Shown one piece after another: positions 51,647-61,057 of a stretch of DNA of 64,000 bases. The notes under the pieces were generated by a model. It was not told the origin of the DNA and searched no databases. It saw nothing but the letters and a program-made list of their open reading frames with translations. The first letter of the stretch is position 1. Each line of letters begins with the position of its first letter. The stretch covers positions 1 to 64,000 of the forward strand of contig JBGAHE010000007.1 in NCBI GenBank assembly GCA_044226365.1, given 5' to 3'. Source of the DNA: JALHNI01 sp044226365. Its GTDB lineage: Bacteria; Acidobacteriota; Terriglobia; Bryobacterales; Bryobacteraceae. The position numbers and the translations under genes are program-made.

Positions 51647-54600
51647 AGGCATCGTTTTCTTTCTGGGCCTGCCCCTGGCGCTGAGCGTGGTGGAGGTCCG
51701 GAGGGCCGCCGCTCAAACGCCGGCCGCCCAGGCCCCGGCTGCCCAAACTTCGGCGGCGCCAGCGGCTCCGGCGACAGCGGAAGCGGTCGCCGCCAAAGCC
51801 CGCGCCCTCGATGGCCGGGGCCGGCCCGATCTGGCGATGCAGGCTTGGCGGCAGGTGTTGCTGGTGGATCCGAATCATCAGGAGGCGCTGGCATCGCTGG
51901 CCCGGTTTGCCAAACAGAGCGGAAAGACTGACGAGTCCAACGCGTATCTGGCGCGGCTGCAGAAGCTGAATCCGAATCATCCGGCCCTGACGCAGGTGCA
52001 GAGCATGCGCGTGCTGACGCAGCAGCAGGCGCGACTGCGGGAGGCTGAGCGGTTGGCGGGTCTGCAACAGTTCGATCGGGCGCTCCAGGTGTATCGCGAG
52101 GTGTATGGCGACGATCCCCCGGAAGGCGGACAGGCGATTGCGTTCTACGAGACGCAGGCGGCGGTGCCGGGCGGGTGGGAAAGCGCCACCAACGCGCTCA
52201 AAGCGCTGAGCGAAAAGTATCCCCAGTCCGAGGAGTATAAGCTGTCGCTGGGACGCTTGCTGACGTATCGGCCGAATACGCGCCTGAACGGATTACGGCT
52301 GCTGGAATCGATCCGCAACAATAGCGATCTGACCAACAAGGCGCGCATGGCCTGGCGGCAGGCGCTGGTGTGGGAAGGCGGCAATCCGCAGGTGGCGGCT
52401 TCGTTGCGTGCTTACGTGGCGCGTTACCCGGATCCGGAGCTCATGAAGATCACGCCGGCGACGCCGGGTTCGCCTGCGGCGCCGGCCGCGCCGCAGCGGA
52501 CGGGTTTGGCGCGGACACCGACCGAGAACGCGGGCTTTGTGGCCTTATCTGCGAATCGCCTGCCCGAGGCGGAAGCGCAGTTCGAAAAGGCGCTCAAAGA
52601 GAATCCCGGCAGCCCGGGGGCGCTGGCTGGATTCGGATATATCCGGATGAAGCAGGAGGACTTTGCGGCGGCCATCGAATATTTCGAGAAGGCCGGCAAG
52701 GACGAGCCGGTGGTGGAAGAGTCACTCGAAGCGTCGCGGTATTTCCTGGCGATGAAACAGGCGACCACCGCGTTTAAGGCCAACGATCTCGATCAGGCGG
52801 CCGCCAGCTATCAGAAGGCGCTCGAGCTGCGGAATAACGCGCCCGAAGCTCTCCAGGGCTTGGCGGGCGCGTTGGCGAAGGCGGGCAAGTGGCCCGATGC
52901 GATGCCGGTTTACGAGCGTCTCACCCAGACGCAGCCGCAACAGGAAAGCGCCTGGATGGGCTGGCTGATTGCGCGCTACCGCACGGCGGGCGGCGATTCG
53001 CTGCTGTCGGCGGTGCGGCAGTTGCCCGAGAATACGCGGCTGACGCTGGCACGGACGAGCGTCGAGTATCTGGCGATGGTGGCTTCGGCGACCAGCGACA
53101 CGGGCCGCGCGGCTGAGGCCAAAGGCTACCTGCAGCAGGCGGTGGATCTGGCCAATGCCAAGGCCACGCCGTTATCTCCAGAGACCGAGATGCAATTCGC
53201 GGGATTGTTCCTGCGGTTGGGCTATCCGAACGAAGCGGCGACCGTCTTCGAGCGGGCGACGCTGACGCGGCCCGAGGCCGTGGAGGGCTGGGAAGGACTG
53301 GCCGCCGCCCTGGTGCAATCGCACCAGGAGGCGCGCGCGTTCCGGCTGCTGGAGAAGATGCCGCGGGCCGTTTCCCGCCAGGCGCTGAATCGCGCGCCGT
53401 TCCTGCGTTCGCTGGCCGCCATTCAAATTTCGATGGGCGGGCTGGATCTGGCGCGGGACTTTCTGAAGCGCTCCATTGAAGTGGATGGTTCGCGCTTCAC
53501 GGCGGAGAACGTCTCGGCGCAATTGCAATTGGCCGATCTCCTGGTGCGGCAAGGCGACAAGGCACAGGCGGAAGCCTCGCTGCGGCAGATGGCGCGGACG
53601 TATCCGGAGAACCCGGAAGTGTGGAAAGGGTTGGTGTCGGTACTGCATTTGAGCGGGCAAGATGAACAGGCGTTGGACGAAAGCCGGCGCGTACCCGCCG
53701 GGGTCGCCCTGGCGCTGCAGGAAGATGCGGACTACGTGATTCTGTTGGCGTCGCTGCAGGATGTGCTGCAGCAGTCCGATGCGGCGTTGACGCTGGCGCG
53801 CCGGGCCGCCGACCTGCTGACGCGGGCTCGCCGTCCGTTGCCCGCCGATCTGAAGATTCAACTGGCTTGGCTGATCCTCAAAACCGATGGCGACGAACGC
53901 GAGCTCTACACGACCTTGCAGGCGCTGAGCACGCAGTCGGACCTGAGCGCGGAGCAGAGCCAGAACGTCAGCCGACTGTGGTCCAGTTGGAGCCTCAAGC
54001 GCTCGAATGTGGCGCTGGCGGCGGGTGACTTTGCGCGCGCGACGGCGATCCTGCAGGCGGCGATCAAGATCGTGCCCAAGGATCCCGCGCTGCGCTCGAC
54101 GCTGGCGGGCGTCTATCTGAAGGCGAATCAGCCGGCCAACGCGTTGAAGACGTATCGGGACTGGGGACTGGTGGGCGGCGCGGCCACCGACTACGCGGGT
54201 GCGATCGGCGCGGCGGTGGCCGCCGGGGAGAAGACCTACGCAGCCGATTGGCTGGCCAAGGGATTGAATCAGTGGCCGGCGGATCCGACGATTCTGAAGC
54301 TGGCCGGTCAGCAGGCGGCGGCCGCGGGAGATCTGCGGAAGGCCGAGCGCTATTGGCGCGCGGCGTTGCTCTCGATTCCCGAGAGTGCGGTCCTTGAGCC
54401 GCAGCAGGCTGTGCGGACGATCTCGCCGGCCCAAGTCGACCCCAAGAAGGCGATTGGCGATTTGCTTTTGGGGAATGAAGCGGCGCGCGGCGGCAGTCCG
54501 ACCGGGCCGACGGTGCTGCCTTCGATTTCGGCGCCGGCACCAGCGAACCGTAATCAGCCGAACCAGGACCGCTTGGTCCTCCCCACGCCACCCGGCCCGC

Positions 54601-55976
54601 GGAATCCACTGCAGCCGATGGCGGATACCTTGCCCGGAGCGCTGCGCCGCGCGAATCTGCTGCTGGTGGCGCAAGAGACCCCAGTGCCGCTGACGCAAGC
54701 TCCCGGGGCAACGCTCGCTCCAGAACGAGCCACGCCGCCGGTGGTGGCGATGGCGGCGCCGCCCACGCCGGTCGCGGGAGGTCCGCTGATGCCGGACTTC
54801 AACGAGCCGATCGCTCCGACGCCGAATCTGCGGGACGAATTACAGGATCGGATCGAGGCCATTGCGGCGCGCAACACGCCGTACATGGGGTTTGGCGGCG
54901 GTGTGCGCGCGCGCAGCGGCGATGCCGGCTTTGAACGGTTGATCGTGCAGGAGGCCAATCTCGAGGCGAGCCTGGTGGCGCGCAATACGCTGCGCATTCT
55001 GGCTATCGCGCGACCGACGTATCTGGATGGCGGCACGCCCGATGGACAGAGCTTGAAGCGCTTCGGCTTGCTGCCGGTGGGCTCGGCGTTTGACTCGCAA
55101 TCAGTGGGCGGGGTAGGCGGCGAGTTGCAACTGTCGACGCAGACCTTTGGTTTGCGAGCTGGTGCGACGCCGCAGAACTTCCTGGCGCCGAACTTCGTGG
55201 GCGGGGTGCGCTTCCGTCCGGGCAATGGGCCGATTACGCTGCTCGCCGAACGCGAGGTGGTGCGTGATTCGTTGCTTTCCTACGCGGGCGTGCGCGACCC
55301 GATCAGCAATCGGGTTTGGGGCGGCGTGGTCTCCACGGGCGCCTCGGCGCAAGGACGCTTCGGCGGCGAGCAATCGGGCTTCTACGGCAGCGTCGGGTTC
55401 CAGCGACTCACAGGTAAGGAGGTGCTGGACAATCAGCGCCTGGACGGGAACATCGGCGCCTACTGGAAGCTGTTCGGCAATCAGGATGGCTCGCTCACGG
55501 GCGGCTTCAACCTCTTCGCCATGCACTACGAGAAGAACCTGCGGTTCTACACGCTGGGCCATGGCGGCTACTTCAGTCCGCAGCGTTATTTGCTGATGAG
55601 CTTCCCGCTCGAGTGGCGGGGACTGTATCGGCGGAAGGTGCAGTATGCGGTGCACGGCAGCCTGGGCTCGCAACACTTCGAAGAAGAGAGTGCGCCTTAC
55701 TTCCCAACGCTGACGGCGTTGCAGGGCAAAAACGGACCGGTGTATCCGCGCCGCTCGGCGACGGGCGCGAACTACGATATGGATGCGCGGGTGGCTTATC
55801 AGGTGACGCCGAACTGGCATCTGGGGGTTTATTCGAACTTCAACAACTCGCGCGACTACAGTTCACAAGCGGTCGGCATCTACTTGCGCTTCTCGACTCG
55901 TCCGCGTTCGGTGATGCAGGAATTCGGCTTGCCTTCGGTGCCGGATTGGAAAGGCTTGCGGCCCTTCGGCCTCTAA
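51639..55976 (+). CDS. bcsC: BcsC: periplasmic TPR scaffold and outer-membrane cellulose porin
   Basis: The product is 1445 residues from a GTG start. A signal peptide and Ala/Pro/Gln-rich linker (to about 45) are followed by about 17-19 TPR motifs (to roughly 930), for example 'AEAQFEKALKENPGSPGALA'. A Pro-rich linker (about 960-1060) then leads to the BcsC C-terminal barrel. The barrel starts at 'NTPYMGFGGGVRARSGD', includes 'DNQRLDGNIGAYWKLF', and ends 'PDWKGLRPFGL'. TPRs bind peptidoglycan and the BcsAB complex, and the barrel exports the glucan. Length is a little above the E. coli protein (1157). The next gene starts 8 bases later. Confidence 0.92.
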   Translation: MNKGIVFFLGLPLALSVVEVRRAAAQTPAAQAPAAQTSAAPAAPATAEAVAAKARALDGRGRPDLAMQAWRQVLLVDPNHQEALASLARFAKQSGKTDESNAYLARLQKLNPNHPALTQVQSMRVLTQQQARLREAERLAGLQQFDRALQVYREVYGDDPPEGGQAIAFYETQAAVPGGWESATNALKALSEKYPQSEEYKLSLGRLLTYRPNTRLNGLRLLESIRNNSDLTNKARMAWRQALVWEGGNPQVAASLRAYVARYPDPELMKITPATPGSPAAPAAPQRTGLARTPTENAGFVALSANRLPEAEAQFEKALKENPGSPGALAGFGYIRMKQEDFAAAIEYFEKAGKDEPVVEESLEASRYFLAMKQATTAFKANDLDQAAASYQKALELRNNAPEALQGLAGALAKAGKWPDAMPVYERLTQTQPQQESAWMGWLIARYRTAGGDSLLSAVRQLPENTRLTLARTSVEYLAMVASATSDTGRAAEAKGYLQQAVDLANAKATPLSPETEMQFAGLFLRLGYPNEAATVFERATLTRPEAVEGWEGLAAALVQSHQEARAFRLLEKMPRAVSRQALNRAPFLRSLAAIQISMGGLDLARDFLKRSIEVDGSRFTAENVSAQLQLADLLVRQGDKAQAEASLRQMARTYPENPEVWKGLVSVLHLSGQDEQALDESRRVPAGVALALQEDADYVILLASLQDVLQQSDAALTLARRAADLLTRARRPLPADLKIQLAWLILKTDGDERELYTTLQALSTQSDLSAEQSQNVSRLWSSWSLKRSNVALAAGDFARATAILQAAIKIVPKDPALRSTLAGVYLKANQPANALKTYRDWGLVGGAATDYAGAIGAAVAAGEKTYAADWLAKGLNQWPADPTILKLAGQQAAAAGDLRKAERYWRAALLSIPESAVLEPQQAVRTISPAQVDPKKAIGDLLLGNEAARGGSPTGPTVLPSISAPAPANRNQPNQDRLVLPTPPGPRNPLQPMADTLPGALRRANLLLVAQETPVPLTQAPGATLAPERATPPVVAMAAPPTPVAGGPLMPDFNEPIAPTPNLRDELQDRIEAIAARNTPYMGFGGGVRARSGDAGFERLIVQEANLEASLVARNTLRILAIARPTYLDGGTPDGQSLKRFGLLPVGSAFDSQSVGGVGGELQLSTQTFGLRAGATPQNFLAPNFVGGVRFRPGNGPITLLAEREVVRDSLLSYAGVRDPISNRVWGGVVSTGASAQGRFGGEQSGFYGSVGFQRLTGKEVLDNQRLDGNIGAYWKLFGNQDGSLTGGFNLFAMHYEKNLRFYTLGHGGYFSPQRYLLMSFPLEWRGLYRRKVQYAVHGSLGSQHFEEESAPYFPTLTALQGKNGPVYPRRSATGANYDMDARVAYQVTPNWHLGVYSNFNNSRDYSSQAVGIYLRFSTRPRSVMQEFGLPSVPDWKGLRPFGL

Positions 55977-55984
55977 GACTCCCT

Positions 55985-58078
55985 ATGCTGAATCGAAACG
56001 CGCTGTGGGCGGCCGTCTGTCTGACGTCCGCCGCCTGCAGCCTTTCCGCCCAATCGCTCACCTGCCGTCGAGTCGACGTACCGGCAGCCGGTTTGCGCGC
56101 CGAAGGCCTGGCCGAACTACTCTCTGATGTGGTGCTCGATTGCACGGGCGGCACGCCGACCGCCGCGGGAGCGCCCCTGCCGCAGTTCGAGGTCATCGTC
56201 GTTTCCAGCACCACGCTGGCCAATCGCGTGGTGCCGCCGCCCAAGGCGCCGACGACGCTGATTCTCGAGGGTCCGCTGGCGCCGGTGATCCTGTGGAACG
56301 ATACGCTGCTGCTGGTGGACGATCCGGCGCCCGCGCGCCAGGCAGTGTGCCTGCCCGAGGAGGGCGCCGAGGGTTGTCCGGCGAAGGCCGGCACTGCGGG
56401 GCCGAACGTCTTCCAGGGCAAGCAACTGCAGAACAATGCGGTGATCTTTCGCCGCGTGCCGATTGACCCGCCGGGTGCGGGCAAGACGCGCCGGCTGCGC
56501 ATCACCAATCTGCGCGCCAACGCCACTAAGATTCCGCTGACGCCGGCGCCGCGCAACCTCACGCTGAACACGCAAGTGTTCGATTCGGGCGGGCGGTTGT
56601 TGCCGATCGATCAGGCGGAGGTGGTGGCGGGCGTGGCCGCGCCGGGCGTGAAGGCGGCGATCCGTACCGCTGACGACACGGCGGTCGCACCGACGGCGGC
56701 GGCACTGCTGGTGACGCCGGCCATGATCCCGCAGAACAATCCGGGCCGCGGGCTTGGCTTCAACATCAAGTTCACCGAAGGCTTTGCCAGTGCCTTTCGC
56801 CGGCGCAGCCTGGCCACCAGCGGCGCCGACCCAACCTTCCTGGCGAGCCAGGCCGAAGCGGGCGCGCGGCTGAACACCGAGAGCGGTTTCTTCAATGGCC
56901 GGTTCCCCGATAAGAACAATTTGAACCTGGCGGGCCTGGCCGATTCCGGCACGCGCTTGAAGCTCGTGCTCAGTGACATTCCGGACAACGTCTTCTTCCT
57001 GGTGAGCGTGCGCGACGTGGCGCCCGGCACCACCAACTACTCGACGGCGCCGCGCGCGATTCTCTCCTACACGGACGAGAACGGCTACGGGCCGTTCCTC
57101 GAGACGTTCGCGTCGAACGATGGCTTTACGATCATCCGGCCCGCCAATGGCGTGGTGACGCTGGCGTGGGAAGTGGTCTCGAGCGATCCCGACAAGGTCG
57201 AAGAGATCAGTTTCAATATTCGGCTGTTTGCGCCGAACGGCGTGGCTCAGTTGGGCACGGCGACTTATCTGGCGACCCTGGCGCCAATTCATCCGGGTGT
57301 GGAGGTGCAGCATCCGCCGACGATCGCGCCGGTCCCGGCGTTTATGGACGATCCGCTGGCCGAGCCTCAGGTGGCCTTTCGCGTGGTTCCGACGCTCTCC
57401 ACTGGAGACCTGATCAGCGTGTCGGCCGCCACGTATAGCTCCAACACCGTGGCGCCGGAGTCTCTGGTGAGCGGCTTTGCGCGCGGCCTCGCGCCGGTGA
57501 CGGAGGTCTCGGGCGGATCGCCCGCGGTGAGCCTGGCGGGTTCGAGCGTCAACATCGTTGACTTTGCCGGGGTGCGCCGCACGGCTCCGCTACTGCTGGC
57601 GGCGCCCAATCAGGTGAACTATGTGGTGAACGCGGGCACGGCGATGGGCGATGCAGTGGTCAGCATCAGCAACAGCGGGCAGAATGTGGCGATCGGCTAT
57701 CTGAAGGTGGTCCCGGTGGCGCCGGGCCTGTTCTCGGCGAATGGTTCGGGACAGGGTCTGGCGTTGGGCGAAGCGGTCTTGAACGGACGTAGCACGCCGT
57801 TGAGCGAGCCGGTCGACGTCGGCGCCGATGTCGCCAACACCTTCGTAACGCTTTACGGCACGGGCTTTCGCGGACGCACCAGCCTGACTGGGGTGCGGCT
57901 GCAGATCGGCGGCGTCGCCGTCCCGGTGAGCTTCGCCGGGCCGCATGCGCAGTTGCCTGGAGTCGATCAGGTGAGTGCGGGGCCGCTGCCGCTTTCACTG
58001 CGGGGACGCGGCGAGGTGCCGGTGGAACTGGTGGTGGACGGCAAAGCCGCCAATGCGCTCAGCCTGGTGGTGAAGTAG
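55985..58078 (+). CDS. Exported protein with TIGR03437-like C-terminal domain
   Basis: The product is 697 residues with a signal peptide (1-22). The N-terminal 500 residues are beta-rich with few recognisable features. The last 220 residues match the Solibacter-type TIGR03437 domain: 'PLLLAAPNQVNYVV' and 'FVTLYGTGFRGRTSLTGVRLQIGG', then 'PGVDQVSAGPLPLSLRGRGE'. That domain is almost confined to this lineage and is always exported; its role is unknown. The start is only 8 bases after bcsC, so the protein is probably a part of the cellulose operon and could bind or shape the polymer at the surface. Confidence 0.8.
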   Translation: MLNRNALWAAVCLTSAACSLSAQSLTCRRVDVPAAGLRAEGLAELLSDVVLDCTGGTPTAAGAPLPQFEVIVVSSTTLANRVVPPPKAPTTLILEGPLAPVILWNDTLLLVDDPAPARQAVCLPEEGAEGCPAKAGTAGPNVFQGKQLQNNAVIFRRVPIDPPGAGKTRRLRITNLRANATKIPLTPAPRNLTLNTQVFDSGGRLLPIDQAEVVAGVAAPGVKAAIRTADDTAVAPTAAALLVTPAMIPQNNPGRGLGFNIKFTEGFASAFRRRSLATSGADPTFLASQAEAGARLNTESGFFNGRFPDKNNLNLAGLADSGTRLKLVLSDIPDNVFFLVSVRDVAPGTTNYSTAPRAILSYTDENGYGPFLETFASNDGFTIIRPANGVVTLAWEVVSSDPDKVEEISFNIRLFAPNGVAQLGTATYLATLAPIHPGVEVQHPPTIAPVPAFMDDPLAEPQVAFRVVPTLSTGDLISVSAATYSSNTVAPESLVSGFARGLAPVTEVSGGSPAVSLAGSSVNIVDFAGVRRTAPLLLAAPNQVNYVVNAGTAMGDAVVSISNSGQNVAIGYLKVVPVAPGLFSANGSGQGLALGEAVLNGRSTPLSEPVDVGADVANTFVTLYGTGFRGRTSLTGVRLQIGGVAVPVSFAGPHAQLPGVDQVSAGPLPLSLRGRGEVPVELVVDGKAANALSLVVK

Positions 58079-58087
58079 CTCGGCGGC

Positions 58088-60976
58088 TTAAGGCTCGATG
58101 CCCCAAACCAGCACGCGGTCCCGATAGAGCGTCACGCGATCCCATTCGGTGAGCGTACGCTTGGCCGCATCGAAGGAGTAGTCGTTGGTCTGATCAAAGT
58201 CCGACCAATCTTCTTTCGAGACGCGCAGTTGGATCTCACCGCTATCGCCTGCCGCGGGCACCGGACGGGCGGCCGTGTCGAAGCTCACTTCGAGATAAGT
58301 GACGCCACCGCCCACGTCGACAAAGCGCATCTTGATGTTGGCGCAATCGATCGCGGCCCAGTCGCACCAGGCGTTCAAGGGCTTGGGGGCATCAGGGGTG
58401 AAGTAATAGCGCAGGGTCAGTTGGGAGTGCGGCACCGGGCTATCGCCGGCATTGACGATCTTGAAGTGCGGCCCCAACTGATTGCCTCGTTCGGCGGCGA
58501 AGTTCGCGCGATAGAAAGCGCGCAGTTGCGACACCACGGGAGCCGCGGCATCGACAATGAGTTCGAAGCTGCCCGTGACGCGCACGCCAGTCTGGTCGGT
58601 CACTTCGAGGTCAAATTGCGTGGTGCCGATGTTGGCCGCCTTACCGGAGATGACGCCTTCGGAAAGCGTCAGCCCCGCGGGCAGCGAACCATTCACCACG
58701 GCCCAGGTATACGGTCCAATGCCACCGTTGGCTTCGAGGCGCACCGTATAGCTGCCGCCCACATGCGCCACGGCGAGCGCGCGCGTGCTGATTTCAAGCG
58801 CCGCGGGCGGGGCTACCGTCAGGCGCAATTCTTTGGTAGCGACGACGCCCAACTGGTCGGTGACATTCACCGGGAGCGTCAAATCCACTGACGCAGTCGC
58901 CAGACCGCTGAGGACGCCGGTGGCGGCATCGAGGACGAGGCCTTCGGGCAAGCCGCCTTCGAGGCTCCAGCGATAAGGCGGCACGCCGCCGGTGGCGGCG
59001 AGCGAGGCGCGATAGGTCTTGCCGGCGGTGGCGCCAGGCAGTTCGGGCGTCAGGATGCTGAGTTCGGCGGGTTTGCCGCGCGCGGGCTCCTGCCCCCACA
59101 CCAGCAGGCTGTTCTCATAGAGCGCGATGCGCGTCGTCTTCAGCAGGCCGGGCGCGGGGTAGGCGAGGCCGGTGGCGGACCAGTCGTTCGAAGAATCCCA
59201 AGCGGCGCGGCTGGTGAGGCGGAACTGCACCTGCTTGCGGTAGGCGCTTTGCCCGGCCGGGGCGAGATCGGCACACGTGATGTCGACGTAAGCCACCAGG
59301 TCGGACCAGCGCGCCGGCGTGCTGATCGCGCCGCACTGGTTGAAGCCGGTGCTCGCCGTGAGATCGCCCAGGTCATTCGAATCAGGCGTGAAGAAGTAGC
59401 GCAAGGTGAGCGCCTTGGTGCGGCGCGCCGGCCAGGCCGACTGGTTATTCACGTAAGCGGCGATCTCGGTGTAGTTCGCCCCCTGCGCATTGATCGACGC
59501 TTCGACAAAGAGCTCATCGCGATTGCGAACTTCGGTCGGCGGGAAAGTCGCGAGCGGCGTGCCGCCGTAGCGGCGATACATGCGCGCCAAGGCACCAACG
59601 AAGGCGGCGTTATAGTCGAGCGCCACTTCGTTTTTCACATAGTCCGTGCGGGAGTCCGCGTAGCCGTCGGAGGCATCGGGGCCGCCGACCAGCGCGCCGT
59701 AGAGCACATGCACCGACTCGGTCGGCGAGTTGATGTTATCGGCATAAGAACCGTGCGCCGTCCGGTGATGCGGGTTGCGTGGCGCGTTCGGCCCGAAGCC
59801 CACCACGTAGCTGCTTTGGCGCGGATTGTCGCCCAGCATGTAATTCATCTGCCGCTCGGCGAAGTTCACATACCGCGCGGCGCGCACCGAGTCCTGACTG
59901 CCGCTTTGCAGCCAATCGCTATAGATGAAGGCCAGCAACGCGGTATTGGCGGCGTAGCGGAGTGAGCCCCACTGGTCGAGCCAGGCCAAGCCGCCGGGCG
60001 TGTAGCGCACGCGCTCGCCGTTGAAGCCACTGGTCCAGTAGTCGAGCCAGCGCTCGGCGTCAGCGCGATATTCCTGCTGCCCGGTAAGCTGAGCCATCAG
60101 CACGTAAGTGCCGTAAGTCTTATCGTCCCAACCGTGGGTCCACTTATAGACACGGTGCGGCGTGCCGTTTTCGCGGCCCAGATTGTTGTAAGCCTGGGTG
60201 GCTTTGGTGAGGTAGTCGGCTTTCTTGGTGGCGCGATACAGCCACGCCGCGCCCCAAGCTAACTCGTCTTCGTAGCCGGACCAGGAGTTATAAAAGGAAG
60301 CCGCATTCTTGATGCAATCGGTATAACGGCCGCGATAACGGTCCGCAAACCGATAAAGCGACTCGGCGCGCGCCAGCAAGGTGGTGGCGTAGCTCTCGTC
60401 GCCGTTGGCTTGGAAGACCATGGCCGAGGCGGCGAGCGCGGCGGCAGTTTCAGCGGCTAAGTCCGAACCCGGGCAGGCGGCGGAAATCTTGAACGACGGG
60501 CGCGCCATGGGCAACACTTCGGCGGCGCCCCAAAACGCATGGTCGGCTTCGCCGTTGCCGACTTGGCCCCATAGTTCATCCGGCGTAGTACTCGCACGGA
60601 GAAAGTAATCCGTGGCCCAACGCAGGTTGGCGAGTAAGTGCGGCATCTGCTTCGAGTCGCGATAGGCACCGGGATACTCGATCGCGCCCCAGGCCATCAG
60701 CGTGACGGACGACGCCATGGGGAAGCCGAATTTAACGTGGTCGCCGGCGTCATAGAAGCCGCCCGTTAAGTCGACTTTGTTATCGGCGCCATCGGTGAGG
60801 GCAGAGTCGCCACGCCAGGGCACACGATTCGACGCACCTAAAGCGCCGGAGCGCTGCGCGTCATAGAAATAAAGGGTTTTCTGTAAGGCTTCGCCGTAAT
60901 TTCGCTGCGAAACTTCCTGCGCAGAGCCAACGGCCGCGGAGGCGATGAGGAATGCCAAAATGCCGCAACTCCGCAT
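58088..60976 (-). CDS. GH9 cellulase with CBM3-like and Ig-like modules
   Basis: This is a secreted endo- or exoglucanase of 962 residues. A signal peptide covers 1-19. The GH9 catalytic domain (about 22-465) has the base pair Asp76 and Asp79 in 'YDAGDHVKF' and the acid Glu in 'VKNEVALDYNAAF'. A CBM3-like module (about 475-625, 'TLRYFFTPDS') follows, then two He_PIG/Ig-like domains (about 630-815), then a second CBM3-like module (about 820-962, 'LTLRYYFTPDAPKPLN'). It is convergent with the cellulose operon and could remodel the cell's own cellulose or degrade plant cellulose. Confidence 0.92.
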   Translation of the reverse strand: MRSCGILAFLIASAAVGSAQEVSQRNYGEALQKTLYFYDAQRSGALGASNRVPWRGDSALTDGADNKVDLTGGFYDAGDHVKFGFPMASSVTLMAWGAIEYPGAYRDSKQMPHLLANLRWATDYFLRASTTPDELWGQVGNGEADHAFWGAAEVLPMARPSFKISAACPGSDLAAETAAALAASAMVFQANGDESYATTLLARAESLYRFADRYRGRYTDCIKNAASFYNSWSGYEDELAWGAAWLYRATKKADYLTKATQAYNNLGRENGTPHRVYKWTHGWDDKTYGTYVLMAQLTGQQEYRADAERWLDYWTSGFNGERVRYTPGGLAWLDQWGSLRYAANTALLAFIYSDWLQSGSQDSVRAARYVNFAERQMNYMLGDNPRQSSYVVGFGPNAPRNPHHRTAHGSYADNINSPTESVHVLYGALVGGPDASDGYADSRTDYVKNEVALDYNAAFVGALARMYRRYGGTPLATFPPTEVRNRDELFVEASINAQGANYTEIAAYVNNQSAWPARRTKALTLRYFFTPDSNDLGDLTASTGFNQCGAISTPARWSDLVAYVDITCADLAPAGQSAYRKQVQFRLTSRAAWDSSNDWSATGLAYPAPGLLKTTRIALYENSLLVWGQEPARGKPAELSILTPELPGATAGKTYRASLAATGGVPPYRWSLEGGLPEGLVLDAATGVLSGLATASVDLTLPVNVTDQLGVVATKELRLTVAPPAALEISTRALAVAHVGGSYTVRLEANGGIGPYTWAVVNGSLPAGLTLSEGVISGKAANIGTTQFDLEVTDQTGVRVTGSFELIVDAAAPVVSQLRAFYRANFAAERGNQLGPHFKIVNAGDSPVPHSQLTLRYYFTPDAPKPLNAWCDWAAIDCANIKMRFVDVGGGVTYLEVSFDTAARPVPAAGDSGEIQLRVSKEDWSDFDQTNDYSFDAAKRTLTEWDRVTLYRDRVLVWGIEP

Positions 60977-61057
60977 TGTCTAATAATACTACGCTTCCGT
61001 GTTTTTGGATTTAGAATTCTTGCGGACGCCGGCGCGTGTTAAAACGGTAGCGATCCC

